The position numbers and the translations under genes are program-made. Positions 1-10,219 of a stretch of DNA of 64,000 nt are shown one piece after another. The DNA is from Pelagibacterales bacterium SAG-MED37. Lineage in GTDB: Bacteria > Pseudomonadota > Alphaproteobacteria > Pelagibacterales > Pelagibacteraceae. The stretch lies in contig JACWEG010000002.1 of NCBI GenBank assembly GCA_014653605.1, positions 62,001 to 126,000 on the forward strand. Direction: 5' to 3'. Position 1 is the stretch's first letter. Every line of letters begins with the position of its first letter. Below the pieces are notes generated by a model. It was not told where the DNA came from and did not search any database. It saw nothing but the letters and a program-made list of their open reading frames with translations.

Positions 1-283
1 CTCCTGTAGCTTTTGAAATTTCCTCTGAGGTTTTTGATTTAAGCTGAGATTTAGCATTGTTATGTGCTGCAACAATCAAATCTTCTATTATAGCTTTGTC
101 TTCATGCATAATTTCATCAGACAACTTAATTGTCTGCATCTCTCCTTCCCCATCTAGAGTTATTTTTACTGAGTTTGATCCTGAAGCTCCTTCAACTCTT
201 ATTTCTTTAATTTTTTTTTGACTTTCTTTCATCTTAGCTTCCAACTCTTTAGCCTTATCTAAAATTTTACTAAAATCAGTCAT
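1..283 (-). CDS. ybaB: YbaB/EbfC family nucleoid-associated protein (partial, runs off window start)
   Basis: Minus-strand reading from ATG at 283 gives MTDFSKILDKAKELEAKMKESQKKIKEIRVEGASGSNSVKITLDGEG...; adjacent to and overlapping dnaX, the usual dnaX-ybaB order. Confidence 0.88.
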   Translation of the reverse strand, partial: MTDFSKILDKAKELEAKMKESQKKIKEIRVEGASGSNSVKITLDGEGEMQTIKLSDEIMHEDKAIIEDLIVAAHNNAKSQLKSKTSEEISKATG

Positions 284-1919
284 CATCATCACCTTTGTCT
301 TTTGATTTAACATTTATTAATTCAGCATCAGGAAAATTGTTAATCACATCTTTATAAATTTCTGAGTTTTTAGAGTCGTTAATTAATTTTTCTTTAATAT
401 TTTTTTGTTGATCTTTTATAGACGTTTCCCCCTTTAACTTGCTAAATGTAATTATCCATCTTTCATTAGTCCATTCAAAAAGTTTAGATGATAATTCTTT
501 TACAAAATCTTTATTTAAACTTTCGTTAAAAGATATTTCAATTCTGTTGCTTTCAAACTTTACAAGATTAACATTTTTTTCAAGCTCATATTTTAATTTT
601 ATCTCTTTTTTATTTGAGCAAATCTCAATTAAATCATTAAATGACTTAATAATAAAATTTTTATTAGCTTTGATTTCAGTTTGAACTTCTGGCTTACTTT
701 TTTCTTCTTGAGAAATATTCTTTATTTGATTAATCATTTTAGAGGAAATATCAGTTTCTTTGCTTTCAATAGAATTATCAATTTTAATTTCCTTTTCAAA
801 ATTATCTTTTAATTTTAAAGACCTTAGGTGAATCAGCCTTGTCAAAAACATTTCAATTGATAAATTTTGATTTGAAACAATATCTAGCTCTTCAAGAGTT
901 TTTATAGTGAACTGCCAAAATAAAATTAGTGTTTGACTTTCTAAACCATTAGAAATTTCTTTAATCTTTTTAAATTCATCATCATTTAAAGAAAAATTTG
1001 TACTTTCTAAACTTAACGAATTAATATTTTTTAGATAATAAAGTATTTCTAAAAAATCATTAATAAAAATTTTTGGTTCAACCCCCTGGTCATAAATTTT
1101 TCTATAAATTGAAATAACCTTTTTTTCATTTCCTTCAAAAATAAGTTTAAAGAGATCTATTAGTTGTGACTTATCAAAATAACCAAAAATTTTTTGAGCC
1201 GCTTTTAAGTCTAATTCGGTCCCTTTGTCCAAACTTAATAGAGCCCTATCTAATAGAGATAAGGCATCTCTAACTGAACCTTCTGATATTTTTACTATTA
1301 ATCTTAACGCTTCATCTGAAGCTTTACCATTTTCTTTGTCTTTAATTTTTTTTATAAATTCAAATAATTCAGATGATTTTATTCTTGATAAATCAAACCT
1401 TTGACATCTTGATACTACTGTAATTGGAATTTTTTTAATTTCAGTTGTAGCAAAAATAAATTTAAGATATTCAGGTGGTTCCTCTAATGTTTTTAACAAA
1501 GCATTGAATGCTTGTTTGCTCAACATATGAACTTCATCAATTATAAAAATTTTGTATTTTGCTATAGTGGGTCCATATCTTGAGAATTCAATTAAATCCC
1601 TCACATCATCAACACCAGTTTTACTTGCAGCATCCATTTCCAAAACGTCTATGTGATTTGAATTAGTAATGGCATCACAGTTTTCGCATTTTGTTTTACA
1701 TTGATTATCTGTTACTCTTGGGCAGTTAATAGACTTTGCAACTATTCTTGCGATCGTTGTTTTTCCTATTCCCCTAATTCCAGTAAATAAGTATGCATTA
1801 GGTATTTTGTCAGCTTTAATAGAATTTTTAATAGTTTCTGAAACAACATCTTGACCAATAAGATCCTCAAAAATCTGAGGCCTATATTTTAAAGCTAATA
1901 CTTTAGAATTATTATTCAT
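276..1919 (-). CDS. dnaX: DNA polymerase III subunit gamma/tau
   Basis: ORF with Walker A GIRGIGKTT, zinc module CPRVTDNQCKTKCENC, DEVHML and SRCQRF. Confidence 0.97.
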   Translation of the reverse strand: MNNNSKVLALKYRPQIFEDLIGQDVVSETIKNSIKADKIPNAYLFTGIRGIGKTTIARIVAKSINCPRVTDNQCKTKCENCDAITNSNHIDVLEMDAASKTGVDDVRDLIEFSRYGPTIAKYKIFIIDEVHMLSKQAFNALLKTLEEPPEYLKFIFATTEIKKIPITVVSRCQRFDLSRIKSSELFEFIKKIKDKENGKASDEALRLIVKISEGSVRDALSLLDRALLSLDKGTELDLKAAQKIFGYFDKSQLIDLFKLIFEGNEKKVISIYRKIYDQGVEPKIFINDFLEILYYLKNINSLSLESTNFSLNDDEFKKIKEISNGLESQTLILFWQFTIKTLEELDIVSNQNLSIEMFLTRLIHLRSLKLKDNFEKEIKIDNSIESKETDISSKMINQIKNISQEEKSKPEVQTEIKANKNFIIKSFNDLIEICSNKKEIKLKYELEKNVNLVKFESNRIEISFNESLNKDFVKELSSKLFEWTNERWIITFSKLKGETSIKDQQKNIKEKLINDSKNSEIYKDVINNFPDAELINVKSKDKGDDDD

Positions 1920-1933
1920 ATTAATTTCATTAA

Positions 1934-2017
1934 GGAGACTAGAACCTGAATAACTGTCTCTACGACTGCTTCCGTTAAGATCTGGTCGGGTTCAAGCAGC
2001 ACCCACCTCTAGCCTCC
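1934..2017 (-). ncRNA. ffs: Signal recognition particle RNA (4.5S, small bacterial type)
   Basis: Minus strand GGAGGCTAGAGGTGGGTGCTGCTTGAACCCGACCAGATCTTAACGGAAGCAGTCGTAGAGACAGTTATTCAGGTTCTAGTCTCC; closing stem GGAG-GCTAGA/TCTAGT-CTCC, SRP domain IV-like ACCAG...GGAAGCAG core; next to dnaX. Confidence 0.9.
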
Positions 2018-2023
2018 AAAAGT

Positions 2024-2053
2024 ATTATAGCAGTAATAATTTCTAGTCTACAA
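2024..2053 (-). promoter_or_regulatory. Putative sigma70-type promoter of SRP RNA
   Basis: Minus strand TTGTAG (2048-2053), 18 nt, TATAAT (2024-2029), 6 nt before the SRP RNA 5' end. Confidence 0.5.
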
Positions 2054-2068
2054 GAAAAGAATAAAATT

Positions 2069-2899
2069 TTATTTTTCTCGTTGTTTGTCAGCTTCAAAAA
2101 CACCTAGAACGTGAAAATCTTGACAATGTAATCCTAATTCTTCTAAAGATTTTTGTACTTTTTGATCTTCAATGTGTCCATCAAGATCACATAAGAAAAA
2201 GAAAGAATCAAAACTATTTTTTTCAGGATAGCTTTGTAATTTTGTTAAATTAACTCCATTAATAGCAAATCCACCTAAAGATTGATATAAAGCTGCAGGT
2301 TTACTTTTAAGTTTAAATAAAAATGAAGTAATATATTTTTTTTTACCAAACTCAGGTTGAGAGATATTTTTTCCCATAATTAAAAATCTAGTTAAATTTC
2401 CCCTTTCATTTTCAATGTTTTTTTTTATTACTTCTAAACCATAAGTTTTTGCACTCAGTGAAGATGCAATTGCTGCTTTTTTATTATCTTTATCTTTTGA
2501 AATCATCTCAGCTGACCCCGCAGTATCTGCTCTTACATGTTCAACAAAATTATTTGATTTTATAAATTTAGAGCACTGCGATAATGCTTGACCATGTGAA
2601 TAAACATCTTTTATATCAGAAATTTTTGTGCCAGGAATACCCAATAAATTATGTTCAATTTTTTGAAAATATTCTGAATAAATGTTAAGCCTGTATTCAA
2701 AAATCAAATACTCAATACCAATGTTGCCTGTAATTCTATTTGACTCAGGAATTATAATTTTTGAATTTGGGTCTTTTGATGCTTTTAAGAAACATTCATC
2801 AAAAGTTTTACACGGTAATATTTCTGCTTTAGGACTAATTGATAATGCTGCTAAATGCGAATATGCTCCAAAAGTTCCTTGAAAATATATTTTATTCAT
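2069..2899 (-). CDS. pheA: Prephenate dehydratase
   Basis: GAYSHLAA, DTAGSAEM, NLTRF motifs and C-terminal ACT domain. Confidence 0.93.
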   Translation of the reverse strand: MNKIYFQGTFGAYSHLAALSISPKAEILPCKTFDECFLKASKDPNSKIIIPESNRITGNIGIEYLIFEYRLNIYSEYFQKIEHNLLGIPGTKISDIKDVYSHGQALSQCSKFIKSNNFVEHVRADTAGSAEMISKDKDNKKAAIASSLSAKTYGLEVIKKNIENERGNLTRFLIMGKNISQPEFGKKKYITSFLFKLKSKPAALYQSLGGFAINGVNLTKLQSYPEKNSFDSFFFLCDLDGHIEDQKVQKSLEELGLHCQDFHVLGVFEADKQREK

Positions 2900-3633
2900 T
2901 TTGATTTATATTCCATTATTTTTTTTATGGCTACAAAATCCTCTTTAGTATCAACGCCTATTGGAGAAGATTCTGCAAATGCAACATTAATCTTTATTTC
3001 ATTGTCCAGTGCTCTCAACTGCTCTAATTTATACTTAATTTCATTAGTAGTTTGATTAAGTGAAACAAATTTTTCAAGAGTTTTTAATTTATAGCAATAG
3101 ATACCCAAATGTTTATAAGTATTTTTAGGTTTATCATTAAGTTTTCTTGCAAAATTAATAGCCTCTGGAAATTGACTATTATATAAACTCTCTTTAGTAA
3201 CAACTTTTACAACATTTAAATTATCATATGATTCTTGATCTATAATATTTGATGCTAAAGTACCCAATTCAAATTTTGTTTTAACCATTTGAGCATGCAA
3301 CTTTTGAATATCTGCTACATTCATTAATGGTTCATCTCCTTGAAGGTTCATAACTAATTCGACATCTGTCCTTCCAAGTTTTTTAATTGCTTCATTTATT
3401 CTATCAGTGCCAGTTTTATGATTTTTATTAGTCAATATTGCCTGACCACCATTTTTTTTTACATCATCAATAATTGCTTGATCTTGAGTTGCCACAAAAA
3501 CTTCACCAATATTTGTCTCCTCAGCCTTTTTAAAAACATGTGAAATTATTGATAAACCATTAATTTTAAGTAATGGTTTGCCAGGTAATCTGGTTGCTGA
3601 CAATCTAGATGGAATAATAATTAATGTTTTCAT
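2896..3633 (-). CDS. kdsB: 3-deoxy-manno-octulosonate cytidylyltransferase
   Basis: PSRLSATRLPGKPL, NLQGDEPL. Confidence 0.95.
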   Translation of the reverse strand: MKTLIIIPSRLSATRLPGKPLLKINGLSIISHVFKKAEETNIGEVFVATQDQAIIDDVKKNGGQAILTNKNHKTGTDRINEAIKKLGRTDVELVMNLQGDEPLMNVADIQKLHAQMVKTKFELGTLASNIIDQESYDNLNVVKVVTKESLYNSQFPEAINFARKLNDKPKNTYKHLGIYCYKLKTLEKFVSLNQTTNEIKYKLEQLRALDNEIKINVAFAESSPIGVDTKEDFVAIKKIMEYKSK

Positions 3634-3740
3634 TCTATTTTTTATTTAGTTTTAGATTATAAACAGAGGCAAAATTGTACATTAAAATATAAGCAATTTT
3701 TAATTTATAGTGTTATACGTTCAAAATATATTTTTATAAA

Positions 3741-4280
3741 ATGGATTCTTTTGAAATTAATAAGGTGATTGCAGCTATTTTAATGGTTGCTTTACTAATT
3801 ATTGGATTAGGTAAGATTTCTGGAGTCATTTTTCATGTTGAAAAACCTGAGACCCCTGGCTACAGCGTTGAAGTAGATCAAATTACTACAGCGGTCGCTT
3901 CAGCAAATGAAACGACGGAAAAGGTGATTGATATTGCTGCATTAATGTCAATGGGTGATGTTGCTAGTGGAGAAAAAATATTTAAAAAGTGTGCGGCTTG
4001 TCACTCTATTGTAAAAGGGGGAAAAAATAAAATTGGTCCAGCTTTGTATAATGTAGTTGGTAGAAAGGTCGGAGCTGTAAGTGATTATAAATATTCAAAA
4101 GCTCTTGCAGGGTATGAAAAGTCATGGACCTTTGAAGAGCTTAATGGCTACCTTATAAAACCTGCTAAATGGATTAAGGGAACAAAGATGGCTTTTGCAG
4201 GACTTAGAAAAGAAAAAGATAGAGCTTCAGTTATCAAATATCTAAACCAAAATTCAGATAGCCCTTTATCTTTACCTTAG
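3741..4280 (+). CDS. Membrane-anchored class I cytochrome c (CycM-like)
   Basis: N-terminal TM helix, CAACHS haem motif, distal Met in GTKMAFAG. Confidence 0.9.
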   Translation: MDSFEINKVIAAILMVALLIIGLGKISGVIFHVEKPETPGYSVEVDQITTAVASANETTEKVIDIAALMSMGDVASGEKIFKKCAACHSIVKGGKNKIGPALYNVVGRKVGAVSDYKYSKALAGYEKSWTFEELNGYLIKPAKWIKGTKMAFAGLRKEKDRASVIKYLNQNSDSPLSLP

Positions 4281-5201
4281 TTTTCCAAAGCAATACAACA
4301 AAATACTTTTTTGAACATGTACTCTATTGAGAGCTTGTTGCCAAACTTTTGATTGTTTGCTAAAAAAAACTTCCTCTTCTACCTCTGAGCCTCTTGGTAA
4401 ACAATGTAAAAATATACAATCACTTTTTGCTTTTTCCATTAATTTTTTTGTAATCCTAAAATTTTTAAAATCATTTAATTTTTTCTTTTTGTTCACTTTA
4501 TCATTCAAAGATATCACTTTATCTGAAAATATTACATCTGCTTTAGATACTGCTTTTGCTGCATTATCAAAAATATTAATTTTATTATTAAAACTCTTGA
4601 CCCAATCTAGTATTGGTTTACTAGGGGAATATTTTTTTGGACATCCAACATTTAATTGAAAGTTAAATTTTATAGAGGCTGCTATTAAACTATTTAGTAC
4701 ATTATTTGAATCTCCTACCCAGGCTATGTTCATTTTTGAGATTGTTTTTTTTTTAATTTCTTCTACCGTAAAAATATCAGATAAAACCTGCGTTGGATGT
4801 GAAGAAGGACTTAAGCCATTTATTAATGGTATTGTAAGAAATTTTTTAAAATTTTCTAATTTTTTATCTTTATCTGTTCTTAACATAAAACCATCACCAT
4901 AAGTTGATAAAATTTTTGCTGTGTCCTCTAGTGTTTCTCCTCCTGAACCTAAGTGAAGTTCATTGGCTCTTAAAGTTAATGTACCTCCACCAAGTTGCTT
5001 TATTGCTAGATAAAAACTCAGTCTAGTTCTTAAACTTGATTTTTCAAACATTTGAACAAGTAGCTTACCTTTTAGAGGCGATCCTTTATCTATCTCAAGA
5101 GTATTTAGTGAATTTCTTTTTTTTTTTCTTTTTTTAGCATCTGACAAAATTTTTCTCAGATCTTTTGTTGAGATATCTTTAAGATTAATAAAATGTTTCA
5201 T
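4272..5201 (-). CDS. argF: Ornithine carbamoyltransferase family protein (motifs divergent)
   Basis: FEKSSLRTRLSF, HPTQ, HCLP, NRVHVQK; adjacent to argD. Confidence 0.85.
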   Translation of the reverse strand: MKHFINLKDISTKDLRKILSDAKKRKKKRNSLNTLEIDKGSPLKGKLLVQMFEKSSLRTRLSFYLAIKQLGGGTLTLRANELHLGSGGETLEDTAKILSTYGDGFMLRTDKDKKLENFKKFLTIPLINGLSPSSHPTQVLSDIFTVEEIKKKTISKMNIAWVGDSNNVLNSLIAASIKFNFQLNVGCPKKYSPSKPILDWVKSFNNKINIFDNAAKAVSKADVIFSDKVISLNDKVNKKKKLNDFKNFRITKKLMEKAKSDCIFLHCLPRGSEVEEEVFFSKQSKVWQQALNRVHVQKSILLYCFGKLR

Positions 5202-6367
5202 TAGTTATATTTTGAACAAACCTTCTTGATTATTTTAATAGCTTTATCAATTTCAGTTTTTTTTACATTTAAAGGAGGCAAAATTCTAACTACATTTTCA
5301 GCAGCTTTTATTGTTAATAATTTATTATTCATAAGTTGTTTTATAAATTTTGTTTGATCTTTATAAAGTTGTAAGCCAATTAAAAACCCTTGGCCTCTTA
5401 CCTCTTTTATAATATTCGGAAACTTTTCTTTAATTTTCACTAAATGAATATGGAAGTATTTAGAGTTTGATTTAACTTTATTTAAAAAGCTTTTTTTTGA
5501 TATAATATCTAAAACTGTAATACCCACTTTCATTGCAAGTGGATTACCTCCAAAAGTCGATCCATGTGTTCCTGCTGTCATACCTGAGGCAACTTTTTTA
5601 TTCATCAAAACTGCACCTATCGGAAATCCACCACCAATCCCTTTTGCAATGGGTACTATGTCTGGCTTCACTTTAGAGCTTTCAAATGCAAAGAAATCTC
5701 CTGTTCTACCTATTCCACACTGGACTTCATCTAATATTAATAAAATTTTTTTTTTGTTACATAGCTTTCTTAATCCTCTTAAGCACCAATCTGGTATTTT
5801 TTTAATTCCCCCCTCTCCCATAATTGTTTCAACCATAATTGCAGCTGTTTTTTTGGTAATTAATTTTTTCAATTTTTTATGATCTCCAAAATTAAAATGA
5901 TCAAAACCCCCAACTTTTGGACCAAAACCTTCTGTCATTTTTTTAGAACCACTAGCGTGGATTGCAGCTATAGTTCTTCCATGAAATGAATTTTTTATGC
6001 AAATAATTCTATTTTTATTTGGTTTTCCTATTGAAAAAAAATATCTTCTTGCAACTTTTATTGCAGCTTCAGTGGCTTCCGCACCACTATTTTGAAACAT
6101 AATATAATCTGCAAAAGTTTTTTCTGCTAATTTTTTTGCTAATTCTTCACCTTCAGGTATTACGAATGCATTGGATACATGCCAGAGTTTTTTTGATTGT
6201 TTATTTATAACTTTTACTAATTGTGGATGAGCATGCCCTAATGAATTTACAGCTATTCCCTGAACAAAATCTAAATATTTATTTCCATTTTTAGTGAAAA
6301 GGAAACTTCCTTTTCCTTTTACAAAAGATATTTTTTTTCTATTATAGTTTTTAGCTAAATAACTCAT
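5201..6367 (-). CDS. argD: Acetylornithine aminotransferase
   Basis: LDFVQGIAVNSLGHAHP, SFHGRT, DEVQCGIGRTG, AKGIGGGFPIGA. Confidence 0.94.
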   Translation of the reverse strand: MSYLAKNYNRKKISFVKGKGSFLFTKNGNKYLDFVQGIAVNSLGHAHPQLVKVINKQSKKLWHVSNAFVIPEGEELAKKLAEKTFADYIMFQNSGAEATEAAIKVARRYFFSIGKPNKNRIICIKNSFHGRTIAAIHASGSKKMTEGFGPKVGGFDHFNFGDHKKLKKLITKKTAAIMVETIMGEGGIKKIPDWCLRGLRKLCNKKKILLILDEVQCGIGRTGDFFAFESSKVKPDIVPIAKGIGGGFPIGAVLMNKKVASGMTAGTHGSTFGGNPLAMKVGITVLDIISKKSFLNKVKSNSKYFHIHLVKIKEKFPNIIKEVRGQGFLIGLQLYKDQTKFIKQLMNNKLLTIKAAENVVRILPPLNVKKTEIDKAIKIIKKVCSKYN

Positions 6368-6543
6368 TTTTCTATTTTATAAACTTTTTATAAATTAAAA
6401 AATTAAATACAAGTCACGATTGAATTGTAAATATAATTGTTTTTTTAAGTATGTGTGCATAACTGATAAAAAATCCTTGTTTATTTTTTATATATATCAG
6501 TATATTGTGGTAATTAAATATATTAACACATTATATAGATAAA

Positions 6544-7038
6544 ATGAGCTGGACTGAAGAAAAAGTATCTAAACTAAAAGAATTATGGGGCAAAGGAAAT
6601 ACAGCTAGTCAAATAGCTGAGATAATTGGTGGAATAAGCAGGAATGCAGTAATTGGCAAAGCTCATAGGCTTAATTTATCAGCAAAAATAAAAACTAGAA
6701 CAGCAACATCAAATGAAAATTTTGAAAATGCAGTAATTGATAAAAATATTAAAACTAAAAATGGTCGAAGAAGTAAATTTAAATCATTAATAATTGAAAA
6801 AGATTTTGAACCAGAAAATCCTAAAACTCTAGAAGATTTAGATGAAAATTCTTGTAAATGGCCAATAGGTCATCCAGATGAAAAGGGCTTCTATTTTTGT
6901 GGACGATCCTCTCTTAAAGATTTTTCATATTGTAAACTACATCTACTTTATGCATATCAACCAAAGGGCAAGAAAGAGGATGTAACTGATAAAGAGGAAG
7001 TTCCAGAGTTTATTGAAAAAAAAATTAAGTCAGCTTAG
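6544..7038 (+). CDS. gcrA: GcrA family cell cycle regulator
   Basis: N-terminal MSWTEEKVSKLKELWGKGNTASQIAEIIGGISRNAVIGKAHRL, C-terminal CKWPIGHP...FCG. Confidence 0.94.
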   Translation: MSWTEEKVSKLKELWGKGNTASQIAEIIGGISRNAVIGKAHRLNLSAKIKTRTATSNENFENAVIDKNIKTKNGRRSKFKSLIIEKDFEPENPKTLEDLDENSCKWPIGHPDEKGFYFCGRSSLKDFSYCKLHLLYAYQPKGKKEDVTDKEEVPEFIEKKIKSA

Positions 7039-7067
7039 TTTTTATTAATTTTTTTATATACGTTTGC

Positions 7068-8027
7068 CTAATTTTTTTCACTTTTAGTTATTGAGAATTG
7101 ACCTCCTTCTCTCCACATGTAACAATATTTTTCAACCTCTTTTTCAAAAAAACATTTTGCAGGACATCCTAAATCAAAATTAGTTTTATAATTTCCTGAT
7201 TTTATATTATCATATTTCAAAAGTAATAATTGATCTTCAGTGAGTAAAGGTTTCGGAAAAAGTTGAAAAAATTTTGCAGATAATCTAGCTAGAGGGAGTG
7301 GAAAAGTTACTAAAAATCTTTTTTTATTAATTAATAGTAATAATTTTTCCAAAATTTGCTTAAATGAAATTATCTCTGGACCAACACATTCAATAATTTG
7401 AGAATAAATATTTTGAGAAATGACACTAAAAATTACATTAACTATATCTGAAGAATGTATGGGCATAAACTTTGTTCTTCCTGAATAGTAAAGTGGAAAA
7501 ATTGGCAGTCTATTCAGTAGAGTCATAAAATTTGTAGTAAAGTTATCATCTACAGAATAAACTATTGAGGGTCTTAAAATTGTGGATAAAGAAAAATTTT
7601 TTAGTATTTCTTTTTCCCCTTCTATTTTAGTTTTTGCATATTTAGAATCAATTGCTTCATTTATTCCAAGTGCTGACAAATGAATAAAATGTTTTAAATT
7701 ATATTGCTTACAAAGTTTTGCTAAAATTGATGGAAATACCGTATGTATATTCTTAAATGAATTTCCTTTTTTTTCGAATAATATTCCTATTAAATTTATA
7801 CAAATATCTGCTTCAACAAATAATTTTTTGATTTTAGTCTCATCAAAAATATTGGCCTCAACGATATTGATAAATCCTGCATTTCCTTGAGTTTTAATAA
7901 TATGACCTTTTTGATGAATATTTCTAGTAACAACGGTTACTCTATAGTTGTTTTTAGTTAACTTTCTAATGAGATGTCTTCCTATTTGGCCACTTCCACC
8001 AAAAATTAGACAATTTTTTGCTTTCAT
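7068..8027 (-). CDS. NAD(P)-binding, complex I NDUFA9-like family protein
   Basis: IFGGSGQIGRHLIRKL dinucleotide fold; alphaproteobacterial NDUFA9-like layout. Confidence 0.8.
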   Translation of the reverse strand: MKAKNCLIFGGSGQIGRHLIRKLTKNNYRVTVVTRNIHQKGHIIKTQGNAGFINIVEANIFDETKIKKLFVEADICINLIGILFEKKGNSFKNIHTVFPSILAKLCKQYNLKHFIHLSALGINEAIDSKYAKTKIEGEKEILKNFSLSTILRPSIVYSVDDNFTTNFMTLLNRLPIFPLYYSGRTKFMPIHSSDIVNVIFSVISQNIYSQIIECVGPEIISFKQILEKLLLLINKKRFLVTFPLPLARLSAKFFQLFPKPLLTEDQLLLLKYDNIKSGNYKTNFDLGCPAKCFFEKEVEKYCYMWREGGQFSITKSEKN

Positions 8028-8044
8028 ATATATATGACTGAATA

Positions 8045-8656
8045 ATGAGTATTGATATTAAACTTCACAAAAATGACTTACCAGATGATTTAGATTTAGG
8101 CAACGTAATAGCTGTTGATGGAGAGTTCATGGGTCTAAATGTCAGACGTGATCCTTTGTGTTTAATCCAAGTTTCTTCAGGAAATTCTGACGCTCATATA
8201 ATTCAGCTCGATAGATCTAAATATGAAGCTCCAAATCTATCAAAAATATTAAATAATAATGATATCACAAAAATCTTTCATTATGGTAGAGCTGATATTG
8301 CTCATATAAAATATTATCTAAAAACTGACACAAATAATATCCTTGATACTAAGATTGCATCTAAACTTGCGAGATCATATTCTGATAATCATTCATTAAA
8401 AACCCTTATAAAAGAATTTGTAAATGTAGATATAAGTAAACAATTTCAAAGTTCAGATTTTGGTGGAGATTTAACACCTGCTCAAATGAAATATTGTGCA
8501 AATGATGTAATTTATCTTCACAAAATACACAATGAATTAAATAATATTTTAAATAGAGAAAAAAGGATTGATTTATATAAAGATTGTCTTAAATTTTTAA
8601 AAACAAGAGTTGAACTTGATTTAGCTTTTTTTAAAGATGATATCTGGTCTCATTAA
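8045..8656 (+). CDS. Short RNase D-like 3'-5' exonuclease (NrnC-like)
   Basis: DEDD-type motifs VDGEFMGL, FHYGRADI, CANDVIYL; about 200 aa without HRDC. Confidence 0.85.
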   Translation: MSIDIKLHKNDLPDDLDLGNVIAVDGEFMGLNVRRDPLCLIQVSSGNSDAHIIQLDRSKYEAPNLSKILNNNDITKIFHYGRADIAHIKYYLKTDTNNILDTKIASKLARSYSDNHSLKTLIKEFVNVDISKQFQSSDFGGDLTPAQMKYCANDVIYLHKIHNELNNILNREKRIDLYKDCLKFLKTRVELDLAFFKDDIWSH

Positions 8657-9625
8657 ATGAAAAAAAAAAATTTTATCAAAATTGGTAAAGCTGTAATTAA
8701 TCTAGAGATTAAAGCATTAAACAAATTAAAAAATAGTTTTAATAATACATTTAATTTAGCTGTTGAACAAATTGTTAAATGTCAGTCAAAAGTTATCCTG
8801 TGTGGAGTTGGAAAAAGTGGACTAATTGCAAATAAGATAGCAGCAACATTTTCATCTGTTGGGACTCCGTCATTTTATCTATCAGCTAGCGACTCTTCTC
8901 ACGGAGATTTGGGAAGCATTTCAAAGAAAGATATTTTAATTTTAATTAGCAATTCAGGAGAAACTAATGAATTAAAAAATATCATTCAATATGTTAATAG
9001 AAACAAAATTTTACTAATAGGAATTGTTTCAAAAAAAGATTCTGTGCTTTACAGATCTGCAGATATTAAACTGTTAATACCAAAAGTTACTGAGGCAGGT
9101 AGCATTATCCCAACTTCGAGTACGACATCACAACTTGCTTTAGGCGACGCACTGGCAATTGCTACAATGAGACAAAAAAAGTTCAATAATAAAGATTTTA
9201 AAAAAATTCATCCTGCTGGAACTTTAGGTTCACAATTAAAAACAGTAGAAGATATAATGCTCAAAGATAAAGCCATACCTTTTGTTAATGAAAATTTGAA
9301 AATGAAAAATGCACTAAAAGTTTTAAACTTAAAAAAATTAGGTTTTTTACTCGTAAGAGATAAAAAAAATTTAACAAGAGGGATAATTACTGATGGGGAA
9401 TTAAGAAGATTTACTCAAAAAAAACAAAATTTACATAATTTGTTAGTAAGTGAAATCATGACCAAAAACCCAATTGGAATTGACAAAAATGAACTAGCAG
9501 CTAAAGCTCTTTCTTTGATGAATAGTAAGAAAATTACCTCTTTGTGTGTTTTTAATAAAAAGAATAAACTTAAAACAATAGGTGTACTTCATATTCACAA
9601 TATTTTGCAGTCAAATATATCTTAA
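8657..9625 (+). CDS. kdsD: Arabinose-5-phosphate isomerase (SIS + CBS domains)
   Basis: CGVGKSGLIANKIAATFSSVGTPSFYL, SHGDLG, SNSGET and two CBS domains. Confidence 0.93.
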   Translation: MKKKNFIKIGKAVINLEIKALNKLKNSFNNTFNLAVEQIVKCQSKVILCGVGKSGLIANKIAATFSSVGTPSFYLSASDSSHGDLGSISKKDILILISNSGETNELKNIIQYVNRNKILLIGIVSKKDSVLYRSADIKLLIPKVTEAGSIIPTSSTTSQLALGDALAIATMRQKKFNNKDFKKIHPAGTLGSQLKTVEDIMLKDKAIPFVNENLKMKNALKVLNLKKLGFLLVRDKKNLTRGIITDGELRRFTQKKQNLHNLLVSEIMTKNPIGIDKNELAAKALSLMNSKKITSLCVFNKKNKLKTIGVLHIHNILQSNIS

Positions 9626-10219
9626 ATGCAAAAAAGTTTTTTTTTAAGAGTATCTTTTATAATTTCTATTATAATTCTATTGTTATTAATCATTTTTAAT
9701 TTAAATCAGAATAATAATGAGTTAAAAGAGAAGAAAAAAGAAATTGTTCGAGAGGAAATAGAAAACTCTAATATTATAAAAGATGTTGAATATAAGTCTA
9801 AAGACTCTAGTGGTAATGAATATATTTTAAAGGCATCTGAAGGAATTATTGATCAAAATAATTCAAATATTATTTATTTAACTACAATTGATGCTGTAAT
9901 AAAATTAAAAGATTATAATTCTATAGATATATCCTCTAACTTTGGTAAATATAATATTTATGATTTTGATACTATTTTTTCAAAAAATGTAATAATTCAG
10001 TATCTAGATAACATAATTATGGGAGAATATCTTGAATTTTCATTAAATAAAAATTTGATGACAATTTCTAAAAACGTAATTTTTAAAAACAATAAAAGTT
10101 CACTAAAAGCAGATGTAATTGAGGTAGATATTAAAACAAAAGATATTAAGATTTCTATGTATGAAGAAAATAAAAAAGTAAATATTAAATCTTTAAGTAA
10201 AAAAAATGGCAGTAATTAA
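9626..10219 (+). CDS. lptC: LPS export ABC transporter periplasmic protein LptC
   Basis: Single N-terminal TM plus beta-rich OstA/LptC-like sequence between kdsD and lptB. Confidence 0.8.
   Translation: MQKSFFLRVSFIISIIILLLLIIFNLNQNNNELKEKKKEIVREEIENSNIIKDVEYKSKDSSGNEYILKASEGIIDQNNSNIIYLTTIDAVIKLKDYNSIDISSNFGKYNIYDFDTIFSKNVIIQYLDNIIMGEYLEFSLNKNLMTISKNVIFKNNKSSLKADVIEVDIKTKDIKISMYEENKKVNIKSLSKKNGSN

Noticed and set aside
439-684. ORF on + strand opposite dnaX
   Set aside because: Low-complexity antisense of a clear coding gene, no recognisable motif; same reasoning applied to other antisense track ORFs (e.g. 2682-2882, 2855-3055, 4327-4659, 5649-5882, 13914-14246, 24464-24700, 49918-50205, 60219-60587)
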